A DNA stretch of 64,000 bases from Aquirufa nivalisilvae (GTDB lineage Bacteria; Bacteroidota; Bacteroidia; Cytophagales; Spirosomataceae): the NCBI RefSeq assembly GCF_004307455.1, contig NZ_SEWX01000005.1, forward strand, positions 248,001 to 312,000, read 5' to 3'. Of the stretch, positions 44,457 to 51,641 are shown in pieces (the stretch's first letter is position 1; the number at the start of each line of letters is the position of its first letter). The notes under the pieces are model-generated. The model did not search any database. It saw only the letters and a list, made by a program, of their open reading frames with translations, and was not told the DNA's origin. A program made the translations under genes and the position numbers.

Positions 44457-45158
44457 ATGAAGTACGAAGGCCCTAGCTTTACTATCAAAGAACTAAAAGT
44501 TGAAGATAGACCCAGAGAGAAGTTGAATTTGGTGGGAAAGGATCTACTTGGGGTGGATGAGTTGCTTGCCATTTTGATCCATTCAGGAATTCCCAATAAA
44601 TCAGCTTTACAGATGGCTAATGAATTATTAAATTCGATTGGTGGGAATTTAAGTACCTTAGGCCGTTTTTCATTACATGATTTTATGAAATTTAAGGGGA
44701 TGGGTAAGGCTAAGGCGACTATGTTGGTAGCAGCTATGGAATTAGGGCGTAGGAGGATGTCTTATGAGGCATCCCAAGCTGTTCAAGTGATTCAAAGTTC
44801 TAAAGACGCTTACCGCTTATTTCATCCTCATCTATTTGATTTAAACCATGAAGAGTTTTGGGTGATGCATTTAAATCGAGCATCTAGTTTATTAAAGATG
44901 CAACGATTAAGTATGGGAGGGGTGGCAGGTACATCTGTTGATTTAAAACTTTTATTTAAATCAGCTTTAGATACCATATCTAGCTCATTGATTATCGCTC
45001 ATAATCATCCTTCTGGGCAATTAAAGCCAAGTAAAGCAGATCGTGAATTAACGCAACGAATTGTAGAGGCAGGAAAAATGTTGGATATCCAGATTTTGGA
45101 CCATTTAATAATAACTGCTCAAGGGTATTTCAGTTTTGCCGATGAAGGCTGTTTATAA
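44457..45158 (+). CDS. radC: DNA repair-like protein RadC (JAMM domain)
   Basis: The 233-residue protein has an N-terminal UPF0758 helical part with a helix-hairpin-helix (FMKFKGMGKAKATMLVAAME) and a C-terminal JAB1/MPN-like domain with EEFWVMHLNRASSL and the metal motif IIAHNHPSGQLKPSKADREL (HxH...D). The biochemical role of RadC is uncertain. Its last 7 nt form the 5' arm of a 16-bp perfect terminator hairpin. Confidence 0.95.
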   Translation: MKYEGPSFTIKELKVEDRPREKLNLVGKDLLGVDELLAILIHSGIPNKSALQMANELLNSIGGNLSTLGRFSLHDFMKFKGMGKAKATMLVAAMELGRRRMSYEASQAVQVIQSSKDAYRLFHPHLFDLNHEEFWVMHLNRASSLLKMQRLSMGGVAGTSVDLKLLFKSALDTISSSLIIAHNHPSGQLKPSKADRELTQRIVEAGKMLDIQILDHLIITAQGYFSFADEGCL

Positions 45159-45197
45159 AGAAAGAGGATTATTTACCTCTTTCTTTATAAATTTTTT
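45152..45197 (+). terminator. Strong hairpin terminator of radC overlapping a small ORF
   Basis: Positions 45152-45167 and 45176-45191 form a perfect 16-bp stem (TTTATAAAGAAAGAGG pairing with CCTCTTTCTTTATAAA) with an 8-nt loop, followed by six T's (45192-45197). The radC stop lies in the 5' arm and the C-terminal codons of the small ORF on the minus strand in the 3' arm. Confidence 0.9.
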
Positions 45198-45267
45198 GAA
45201 GTTTTGAACCAATAACAATTGAAATTGCGAACAAAATAATAAAAAATGCTGCTCCTGAATAACCCAT
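45169..45267 (-). CDS. Small membrane protein (32 aa)
   Basis: The ATG at 45267 opens a 32-codon frame: MGYSGAAFFIILFAISIVIG forms one clear membrane helix, followed by the charged tail SKLQKIYKERGK. It has a perfect TATTTTTG element 22 nt upstream, so expression is plausible. The helix followed by a basic tail suggests an inner-membrane protein with the C-terminus in the cytoplasm. The last codons lie inside the radC terminator stem. No family is recognised. Its position 38 nt behind hisB could also allow read-through. Confidence 0.6.
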   Translation of the reverse strand: MGYSGAAFFIILFAISIVIGSKLQKIYKERGK

Positions 45268-45288
45268 AGTTGTATATTTAATGATGTG

Positions 45289-45296
45289 CAAAAATA
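45289..45296 (-). promoter_or_regulatory. -7 element of the small membrane protein gene
   Basis: TATTTTTG on the minus strand, 21 nt upstream of the 32-codon ORF. The matching -33 position falls inside the hisB 3' end and has no TTG. Confidence 0.55.
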
Positions 45297-45305
45297 CTAA
45301 AAAAA

Positions 45306-46418
45306 TTAAAGCAGGCCTTTAGTACTTGGTAAAGAATTTAAATTATTTACGTCTCTTTGGACAGCTAGTCGAATCGACTTAGCAAAAGCTTTAAAAATGG
45401 CTTCTATTTTATGGTGTTCATTTTCCCCTTCTGCCTTAATGTTTAGATTGGATTTGGAGGCATCAGAAAATGATTTGAAGAAATGAGAGAACATTTCAGT
45501 GGGCATTTCTCCAATTTTTTCACGCTTGAAATTAGCTTCCCAAACCAACCAATTCCGACCCGAGAAGTCAATAGCTACCTGAGCTAAGCAATCATCCATG
45601 GGCAATAAAAAGCCATATCGATTAATGCCACGCTTATTTCCTAAAGCTAAAGCAAAAGCTTCTCCTAAAGCAATGCCTGTATCTTCAATGGTATGGTGCT
45701 CATCAATGTGTAAATCACCTTGTACACTGACTGAAAGGTCCATATTGGCATGTTTAGCAATTTGATCTAACATATGATCAAAAAAACCAAGACCCGTTTG
45801 GTTATTAGCCTTACCACTGCCATCCAAATTTAATTCTATATGGATTTTCGTTTCATGTGTATTTCTATCGTGAGAAACTTTTCTAGCAGGCAATTGGAAA
45901 AACTGAAATATTTGATTCCAATCCTCACATTGTAGAGCCAAAGAAGCTTCTAAGGCTGCAGGTACTTCCAGTGATCCAATTAAAATACCTTGACAGCCTA
46001 AATTTTGAGCTAATTGAATATCTGTCAGACGATCTCCGATAACATAGGAATTGGCTAAATCGTATTCAGGTGAGAAGTATTCCCCTAAGAGTCCAATACC
46101 TGGTTTTCTAGTATTTAAATTGTCTTGAGGAAAACTTTTGTCGATATGAATTTGAGCAAAATGAATTCCCTCTGAGGCAAGAATTTCCAACATTTTATTT
46201 TGAGCTGGCCAAAAAGTCTCTTCAGGGAATGAGGAGGTACCTAAGCCATCTTGATTAGTCACCATCACTAATTCATAATCGGTGATTTCCGTAATTTTCT
46301 TCAAATTGGAAATGACTTGTGGCAAAAAGGCTAGTTTTTCATAACTATCCACTTGCTGGTCATTGATGGGTTCAATGATAATGGTCCCATCACGGTCAAT
46401 GAATAATACTTTCTTCAT
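45306..46418 (-). CDS. hisB: Bifunctional histidinol-phosphatase / imidazoleglycerol-phosphate dehydratase
   Basis: The 370-residue protein fuses an N-terminal HAD phosphatase ([12 protein letters not shown] with the DxD nucleophile; [17 protein letters not shown]) and, from about residue 180, the dehydratase domain with [18 protein letters not shown] and [17 protein letters not shown] metal-binding motifs. It performs two steps of histidine synthesis. No other his gene is present, so it is separate from the rest of the pathway. A TAACTTTG element is 15 nt upstream, giving an almost leaderless transcript. Confidence 0.97.
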   Translation of the reverse strand: MKKVLFIDRDGTIIIEPINDQQVDSYEKLAFLPQVISNLKKITEITDYELVMVTNQDGLGTSSFPEETFWPAQNKMLEILASEGIHFAQIHIDKSFPQDNLNTRKPGIGLLGEYFSPEYDLANSYVIGDRLTDIQLAQNLGCQGILIGSLEVPAALEASLALQCEDWNQIFQFFQLPARKVSHDRNTHETKIHIELNLDGSGKANNQTGLGFFDHMLDQIAKHANMDLSVSVQGDLHIDEHHTIEDTGIALGEAFALALGNKRGINRYGFLLPMDDCLAQVAIDFSGRNWLVWEANFKREKIGEMPTEMFSHFFKSFSDASKSNLNIKAEGENEHHKIEAIFKAFAKSIRLAVQRDVNNLNSLPSTKGLL

Positions 46419-46432
46419 TCAACAAAGTTAAT

Positions 46433-46440
46433 GATACATT
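46433..46440 (-). promoter_or_regulatory. -7 element of the hisB promoter
   Basis: TAACTTTG on the minus strand only 14 nt before the hisB ATG; transcription would start about 8 nt before the gene. Confidence 0.6.
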
Positions 46441-46538
46441 TTCATGGAAGTAAGAAATATGAAAAAAATACGAATCAATATGTGCTAAAAGTGATGATAC
46501 TAATGTAATTTAGAGGATAATTATACCCAAAGAGGCAG

Positions 46539-47789
46539 ATGTTTACAATTTTGGAAGCTGGCGAGAGAGAGATTTTTATTCAACGTGTAGCACAATTAAC
46601 CAACGAGAGTGTCGATAAAATACAGGAATTATTACCTGTTTGGGAATCCATTATTTTAGGGTCATCCTTAAAGTTGATTCGAAATCAGATTCGTTTCAAT
46701 GCTTTATATAATTTCATACATCATAAGGCTGTTCCCAGTAAGGAGATTGATGTCATTTTTTCTGGTTCAACAGCTAGTGTTAATTGGGACAAGATTTCAT
46801 CTTATGGAGAGGGCTTATTTGGCATATTAATGCCTGATAAAAAAAGTGCCATAGCCTTATTAGTTTCTCGAGAATTGAGATGTAAAAGTTCTTTAGTTGT
46901 TAAGGGATTAGGCATTTGTTTTGCATTATACGGCAATCGACTGAAAGTGGTTGATTTTGCTTACATGAAGGATTGGAATTCCTTTGGAGAACATTTTTTT
47001 GCACAAAGGCATGACTTTACAGCTTTGTGCCCACAGAAATTACAAGTACCTATATCTGAGATTTTACTTTTATCAGATGTTTTTAAGAACGAATCAAGTT
47101 CATTTCAAAGTAATGTGGATGAAATCGATTTGAAACCGGATGATGAGGGTGGTTCTTCTACTAATTGGAAAGTAATTGGACTTATCTTGGGATCAATTTT
47201 GGTAGCTTCGGTTATTGCTTGGGTCGTGTATAACAAGATGACTAAGGAAGAAGAAGTAGTAAGTGCAGATACGGAAGAAATTATTCCAATTGATAGTCTA
47301 GCTAAGCTTAGAGATAGTTTGACCAAACTAAGCGCGGATTCCGCAAGAATTGCGTCTGATTCATTGACGCATTTAAGTTGGCCAGATGGAAAGGCATTTG
47401 ATGTACCTAAGACTTCTGCTTTAGTGCCTATGTTTGAGTATTTAACAGATACTACGAATACAGAATCTAGTGAACTGCGAGTAAGTGAAATTTCTTTTGA
47501 CGCTGAAACCAATCAATTAGTTTCACCATATGATGCCTTTTTTAAGAAGATGGTCGAAGGCTTAAATAAGTACAAAGATGTGCATATTCGCATTTACGCT
47601 TTTGCTGAAAATGATTCTAAATTAGGCCTGAAACGTGGATTTGTTGTCAAAAATCGATTAGTTGGAGAAGGGATTTCTCCCACACGGATTGAGGTAAAAG
47701 CCACGAGTAGCAATGTGAATCCAGAGGCTTCTGTACCCATTAACTCTCAGATCCTTTTAGTTCTATCTAAGAAGTCTGTATTAAAATAA
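46539..47789 (+). CDS. Unknown membrane protein with OmpA-like C-terminal region
   Basis: The 416-residue protein begins with a cytoplasmic-type helical region (residues 1-200) without a signal peptide. One membrane helix follows at about 212-231 (VIGLILGSILVASVIAWVV), then a Ser/Asp/Leu-rich linker (SLAKLRDSLTKLSADSARIA) and a C-terminal domain (about 330-416) whose VHIRIYAFAENDS and LKRGFVVKNRLVGEGISPTRIEVKA resemble the peptidoglycan-binding OmpA/MotB fold. The N-terminal region resembles DUF937-like helical repeats only loosely. Possible envelope anchoring between cytoplasm and wall is inference. No neighbour explains it. Confidence 0.75.
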   Translation: MFTILEAGEREIFIQRVAQLTNESVDKIQELLPVWESIILGSSLKLIRNQIRFNALYNFIHHKAVPSKEIDVIFSGSTASVNWDKISSYGEGLFGILMPDKKSAIALLVSRELRCKSSLVVKGLGICFALYGNRLKVVDFAYMKDWNSFGEHFFAQRHDFTALCPQKLQVPISEILLLSDVFKNESSSFQSNVDEIDLKPDDEGGSSTNWKVIGLILGSILVASVIAWVVYNKMTKEEEVVSADTEEIIPIDSLAKLRDSLTKLSADSARIASDSLTHLSWPDGKAFDVPKTSALVPMFEYLTDTTNTESSELRVSEISFDAETNQLVSPYDAFFKKMVEGLNKYKDVHIRIYAFAENDSKLGLKRGFVVKNRLVGEGISPTRIEVKATSSNVNPEASVPINSQILLVLSKKSVLK

Positions 47790-47798
47790 TACAATTTA

Positions 47799-47830
47799 TT
47801 TGCTTCTCATTTTTTATTAAAGTACTTTTG
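47799..47830 (+). promoter_or_regulatory. Promoter of the DEAD-box helicase gene
   Basis: TTTG at 47799-47802, a 20-nt spacer and TACTTTTG at 47823-47830. The predicted start near 47838 leaves a leader of about 124 nt before the ATG at 47962. Confidence 0.8.
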
Positions 47831-47866
47831 TGCTTTAGAAATACAAATACATCCTCACAACTCTTT

Positions 47867-47951
47867 TTTTACATTTATTGTAAAATTCTTTTCCCTGGTA
47901 AAGGGCTATCGGCAAGAGTTAATTACGGATGTGTTCGGGCAACGTAATTAA
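47867..47951 (+). promoter_or_regulatory. Structured 5' leader of the DEAD-box helicase gene
   Basis: Three hairpins follow one another: TTTTACA/TGTAAAA (47867-47873, 47879-47885), CCCT/AGGG (47893-47896, 47902-47905) and TTAATTACG/CGTAATTAA (47919-47927, 47943-47951). An in-frame ATG at 47929 lies in the last loop. Such leaders are known on cold-shock helicase mRNAs in other bacteria; the function here is inferred. Confidence 0.5.
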
Positions 47952-47961
47952 AAAACAACAA

Positions 47962-49758
47962 ATGAGTAATCAAATTCGCTTTGATTCGCTTCCGTTTTCG
48001 GAAGGAATCCTAGCTGCTGTTAATGAAATGGGCTTTGAATTCGCTTCTCCCATTCAATCAGAAGCTATTCCATTTATTTTAGAAGGTCGTGACGTAATCG
48101 GCCAAGCACAAACGGGTACAGGTAAAACTGCCGCGTTTGGTATTCCAATGATTGAGCATGTCGCTCCATTCGAAAAATATGTTCAGGCCATCGTGTTATG
48201 TCCTACTCGTGAATTAGCTCTTCAAGTAACTGAAGAATTAAAGAAATTATCCAAATTCACTAAAGGTGTTTGGGTAACAACTGTTTATGGTGGAGACTCC
48301 ATTGAGCGTCAAATCAAGTCCTTAAAGGCTGGTGCTAACATCGTAGTTGGTACTCCTGGCCGTGTGATTGACTTAATTGAACGTCGTGCATTGAAATTAG
48401 GTCAGGCATCCATGATTGTATTGGATGAGGCTGATGAAATGTTAGATATGGGTTTTAGAGAAGATATTGAAAGTATCTTACAAGAAATACCAGAAGAACG
48501 TCAAGTGGTATTATTTTCTGCTACTATGTCTAAGCCTATCATGGCTTTAACAAACCGTTATTTAACCAACCCTAAATTAGTTAAGGTGGTTAAAAATGAA
48601 ATTACCAATGTCAATATTGAGCAATTGTACTTTGATGTCAAAGGACGTGCGAAAATGGAGGTAACAACTCGTTTAATCGATTTTTATAACCTTAAGTTGG
48701 TGTTGATTTTCTGTAATCAGAAGAAAAGAGTTGATGAGGTAGTCGAGGAATTGGTTATGCGTGGATACGCTGCTGAAGGTTTACACGGTGATTTACGTCA
48801 ATCTCAACGTACGCAAGTAATGAATCGTTTCCGTAATGGAAATGTAGGTTTCTTGGTTGCAACTGACGTGGCTGCACGTGGTTTGGACGTAGAAAATGTA
48901 GATGCAGTTATCAATTATGATATCCCATTGGATGAAGAATATTATGTACACCGTATCGGTCGTACTGGTAGAGCTGGAAAATTTGGTAAAGCTTTCACTT
49001 TAGTCGTAGGTTCAGAAAGAAATCGTTTGCGCGAAATCATGAATTACACGAAGGTAAAGATTGAAAAAGGAGTTATACCAACCTTTACAGATGTAGTAGG
49101 TGTTAAGAAAGGCATGTTCATTGAACGTGTAGCTGCTACTATTCAAGAAGGTGATTTAGATGTATTCAATGATGCATTGACGAATCTTCATCATGCTGGA
49201 TTTACTACAGAGCAAATCGTTGCTGCTTTAGTGAAAATTAGCATGGGTGTTCAAAAGAATGAGTTTGGTGATGAAAACCTTGAAGGAGAATTTGAACGTC
49301 AATCTCGTAAATACGGTCGTGATGACCGTGGAGGAGATCGCGGAGATCGCGGTGGATACCGTGGTGATCGTGGCGGTGACCGTGATGGTCGTCGTGGCGC
49401 TGGTCGCTTTGAGAGAGATTCTCGTTACGGTGGACGTGATGACCGCGGTGGCGACAGAGATCGTGGGCCACGTGGACCAAGAAATGACAAAGAAGGTAAA
49501 CCTTATCGTTCCGATGAAAACATGGTTCGTATGTTTGTTAACATTGGTTTCAATGAGAAAATTTCTCCTTCTAACATTGTAGGTGCTTTTGCAGGAGAGT
49601 CAGGAATTCCTGGTAATGTGCTAGGGCAAATTCAAATTGAAAATAAGCATACCTATGTAGATGTGCCTAAAGAATATGCAAATGTCGTTTTAGAAAAAAT
49701 GGCTGGAGCTCAAATTAAAGGAAAACGTGTTTTAGTTGAAATTGCTAAACCCGTATAA
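47962..49758 (+). CDS. DEAD-box ATP-dependent RNA helicase (DeaD/CsdA type)
   Basis: I start at ATG 47962 (598 residues): NQIRFDSLPFSEGILAAVNE leads straight into the Q-motif. Core motifs: QAQTGTGKTAAFG (I), PTRELALQ (Ia), VLDEADEMLDMGF (II), LFSATMSKP (III), VATDVAARGLDVENVDAVIN (V) and HRIGRTGRAGK (VI). A low-complexity RGG-type tail (about residues 460-520) contains repeats such as DRGGDRGDRGGYRGDRGGDR, followed by a DbpA-type RNA-binding domain (about 520-598). It remodels RNA in ribosome assembly or cold adaptation. The upstream in-frame ATG (47929) would add 11 residues. Confidence 0.96.
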   Translation: MSNQIRFDSLPFSEGILAAVNEMGFEFASPIQSEAIPFILEGRDVIGQAQTGTGKTAAFGIPMIEHVAPFEKYVQAIVLCPTRELALQVTEELKKLSKFTKGVWVTTVYGGDSIERQIKSLKAGANIVVGTPGRVIDLIERRALKLGQASMIVLDEADEMLDMGFREDIESILQEIPEERQVVLFSATMSKPIMALTNRYLTNPKLVKVVKNEITNVNIEQLYFDVKGRAKMEVTTRLIDFYNLKLVLIFCNQKKRVDEVVEELVMRGYAAEGLHGDLRQSQRTQVMNRFRNGNVGFLVATDVAARGLDVENVDAVINYDIPLDEEYYVHRIGRTGRAGKFGKAFTLVVGSERNRLREIMNYTKVKIEKGVIPTFTDVVGVKKGMFIERVAATIQEGDLDVFNDALTNLHHAGFTTEQIVAALVKISMGVQKNEFGDENLEGEFERQSRKYGRDDRGGDRGDRGGYRGDRGGDRDGRRGAGRFERDSRYGGRDDRGGDRDRGPRGPRNDKEGKPYRSDENMVRMFVNIGFNEKISPSNIVGAFAGESGIPGNVLGQIQIENKHTYVDVPKEYANVVLEKMAGAQIKGKRVLVEIAKPV

Positions 49759-49775
49759 TTCTTTGAGAATTGATG

Positions 49776-49802
49776 AAAAAGGCGACCAGTGGTCGCCTTT
49801 TT
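49776..49802. terminator. Bidirectional terminator behind the helicase gene
   Basis: AAAAAGGCGACC (49776-49787) pairs with GGTCGCCTTTTT (49791-49802) around a 3-nt AGT loop, with T-runs on both strands, between two convergent genes. Confidence 0.92.
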
Positions 49803-49808
49803 TTATGC

Positions 49809-50255
49809 CTATGATTTTTTTAACATAAAATGCTGCTTACTAGCTAGCTGATTAAATCGTAAGATACCCATATCAAATAGATCTATGCTATGAATGACTC
49901 TTGGGTCATCCACTAAAGTATCCCAAATATCTTGGCTGAGGGTAGATTCATAGGGATTCAAAATAAATATAATGGAATTAGCTTGGGCTTTGGGAATTAA
50001 ATCTTGGTCAATTTGTTGATAAATCTCTGGACTTAAATGGGATATAACCATTGGAAATACTTCGCCTAAATCTATTTCCTGAGCATAAAATTGGCTTATC
50101 CCTTGGATGAGTTCATCCGTTTTAATTTTCGTTGAAATTTTCCTTTGTAAAATCGGATTGATTACCTCAGTGTATAATTTAAATACAGATGGGGAATGTA
50201 ATCCATGACTTGTTTGAGCTTGTAATCGAAAGAAGAATTTTTGAAATAAACGCAT
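49809..50255 (-). CDS. Hypothetical protein, reduced methyltransferase-like
   Basis: The 148-residue protein starts FQKFFFRLQAQTSHGLHSPS; the motif HGLHSPSVFKL resembles the N-terminus of a Bacteroidota SAM-dependent methyltransferase family of about 240 residues. The end, DPRVIHSIDLFDMGILRFNQ, also resembles the end of that family. In between, the glycine-rich SAM-binding loop expected after about residue 60 is missing. It may be a reduced derivative that no longer methylates; the reading frame is intact. The start overlaps the apaG stop by 1 nt (TAATG), implying coupled translation. Confidence 0.6.
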   Translation of the reverse strand: MRLFQKFFFRLQAQTSHGLHSPSVFKLYTEVINPILQRKISTKIKTDELIQGISQFYAQEIDLGEVFPMVISHLSPEIYQQIDQDLIPKAQANSIIFILNPYESTLSQDIWDTLVDDPRVIHSIDLFDMGILRFNQLASKQHFMLKKS

Positions 50256-50641
50256 TAATTTAAAATATAAGCTGGAGCTAATTCAAAAGGAGGAATCTTG
50301 ACAGAAAAAGTGGATTGGTTTTCTAAATTCAGGAAGGTATAATGCCCACTCATTTTTCCTAGATTTCCGATGATGGGGCACCCAGAAGTATAGGTAAACG
50401 ATTGATTTGGTTCAATGATGGGTTGTTGACCCACAACACCTAAGCCATTGACATGTTCTGTTTTTCCAGAGCCATCTTGGATTTTCCAGAATCGGCTTAC
50501 TAATTGAGCAGGTTGCTTGCTGAGGTTTTTGATCGTAATTTGGTATGAGAAAAAATGTTGGTATGGTTTTTGTATTTCATATTCGGACATGTGCTGTGTC
50601 TCAACCGCGATATAAAAACCATTAGTGATAGATTCTGTCAT
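50255..50641 (-). CDS. apaG: ApaG protein (Co2+/Mg2+ homeostasis family)
   Basis: The 128-residue protein is a single ApaG domain of fibronectin-like beta fold: FFSYQITIKNLSKQPAQLVS, RFWKIQDGSGKTEHVNGLGV, VVGQQPIIEPNQSFTYTSGC and MSGHYTFLNLENQSTFSVKI match the family throughout. Its role (cobalt/magnesium resistance, nucleotide binding) is not settled. Its ATG is separated by 4 nt from the divergent ung ATG. Confidence 0.95.
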   Translation of the reverse strand: MTESITNGFYIAVETQHMSEYEIQKPYQHFFSYQITIKNLSKQPAQLVSRFWKIQDGSGKTEHVNGLGVVGQQPIIEPNQSFTYTSGCPIIGNLGKMSGHYTFLNLENQSTFSVKIPPFELAPAYILN

Positions 50642-50645
50642 AATT

Positions 50646-51350
50646 ATGGATCAATTCGAAAGTAAAATAGTTCGAAATTTACCTGATTTACTAATGAATG
50701 ATTGGAAAAATATTTTCCTTTCTGAATTAGGGGAATCGTATTTTAACTCTTTACAATCCAAGCTTTCCGAAAAAATGCACATGGAGGAAGTATACCCTCC
50801 AGTCAATGCAATTTTCAATGCATTTAATCTATGCTCCTTTGCAGACACAAAAGTAGTTATCATTGGTCAAGATCCGTATCATGGCAAGGGGCAGGCACAT
50901 GGTCTGTGTTTCTCCGTTCCACCTGGCATTCCACTACCTCCTTCTTTGAGAAATATTAAAAAAGAATTATACCTGGATTTTGATGTGTTTTTGGAGAGTC
51001 AAGATGGAGATTTAAGTCAATGGGCAAAGCAAGGGGTTTTAATGTTGAATTCAATCTTGACTGTTTCTGATTCTAAACCAGGTTCACATGTTGACTTGGG
51101 TTGGCAGCAATTAACTTCCATGGCCATTGAAAAAATCAGTCAAGAAAAGGAACATGTCGTATTTTTGATATGGGGTAATTACGCGCAACAATTGGCTAAA
51201 CATGTCGATCCACAAAAGCATTTACTGATCAAGTCTTCTCACCCTTCTCCATTGTCAGCTAATAGGGGAGGGTGGTTTGGTAATAGACCATTTTCTAAAA
51301 CGAATGAATACTTGGTAGCCCATGAAATGAAGGCCATCAACTGGCTATAG
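50646..51350 (+). CDS. ung: Uracil-DNA glycosylase
   Basis: The 234-residue protein carries the water-activating motif GQDPYHGKGQAHGL (about residues 74-87), VLMLNSILTV, LIWGNYAQQL and the DNA-intercalating SSHPSPLSANRG loop. It removes uracil from DNA. I start at ATG 50646; the longer frame from GTG 50625 would enter apaG. With only 4 nt to the divergent apaG start, its promoter must lie inside apaG. The 3' end overlaps the convergent DUF4286 gene by 6 nt. Confidence 0.97.
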   Translation: MDQFESKIVRNLPDLLMNDWKNIFLSELGESYFNSLQSKLSEKMHMEEVYPPVNAIFNAFNLCSFADTKVVIIGQDPYHGKGQAHGLCFSVPPGIPLPPSLRNIKKELYLDFDVFLESQDGDLSQWAKQGVLMLNSILTVSDSKPGSHVDLGWQQLTSMAIEKISQEKEHVVFLIWGNYAQQLAKHVDPQKHLLIKSSHPSPLSANRGGWFGNRPFSKTNEYLVAHEMKAINWL

Positions 51351-51641
51351 CTTCTTTAATTGACTTGGAAAATACACATGTTGATTGGGGAATTCTTCTA
51401 GCAGAAAGCCTGAAACTAATGCTTCAATAATTTCCAATTGCTTTTCGAATTCAGGTTCTATCCAACATTGTAAGCTAAAACCTTTAGAATCAGGTTCCTG
51501 GTGTGAGGTGATTTCAAACAAGTAAACGCGCGAGATAAACGATTGCTTTTCTATTTCAGGGACGATGATTTTTCTTAAGGCTAGAATAGCTTTTTCTTCT
51601 ACTGAATTTTCGAAAAAGAGCGATAAATTGTATTGAATCAT
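51345..51641 (-). CDS. DUF4286 family protein
   Basis: The 98-residue protein matches the DUF4286 family of Bacteroidota in length and pattern (MIQYNLSLFFENSVEEKAIL, then FSLQCWIEPEFEKQLEIIEA); it is probably a ferredoxin-like alpha/beta fold. Its start overlaps the stop of the large oxidoreductase gene by 4 nt (ATGA), so the two are translated together. Function unknown. Confidence 0.85.
   Translation of the reverse strand: MIQYNLSLFFENSVEEKAILALRKIIVPEIEKQSFISRVYLFEITSHQEPDSKGFSLQCWIEPEFEKQLEIIEALVSGFLLEEFPNQHVYFPSQLKKL

Noticed and set aside
47105-47512. 135-codon minus-strand frame inside the unknown membrane protein gene
   Set aside because: Ser/Leu-rich mirror of the coding strand; no start signal and no homology that I recognise.
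49319-49480. Direct DNA repeats in the helicase gene as a CRISPR or VNTR
   Set aside because: The repeats are degenerate codons for an RGG/DRGG tail, a normal feature of this helicase group, without spacers.
49238-49582. Two long frames (His/Asp-rich and Val-rich) overlapping the helicase gene
   Set aside because: Both are shadows of the RGG repeat coding sequence; their low complexity comes from the repeat.
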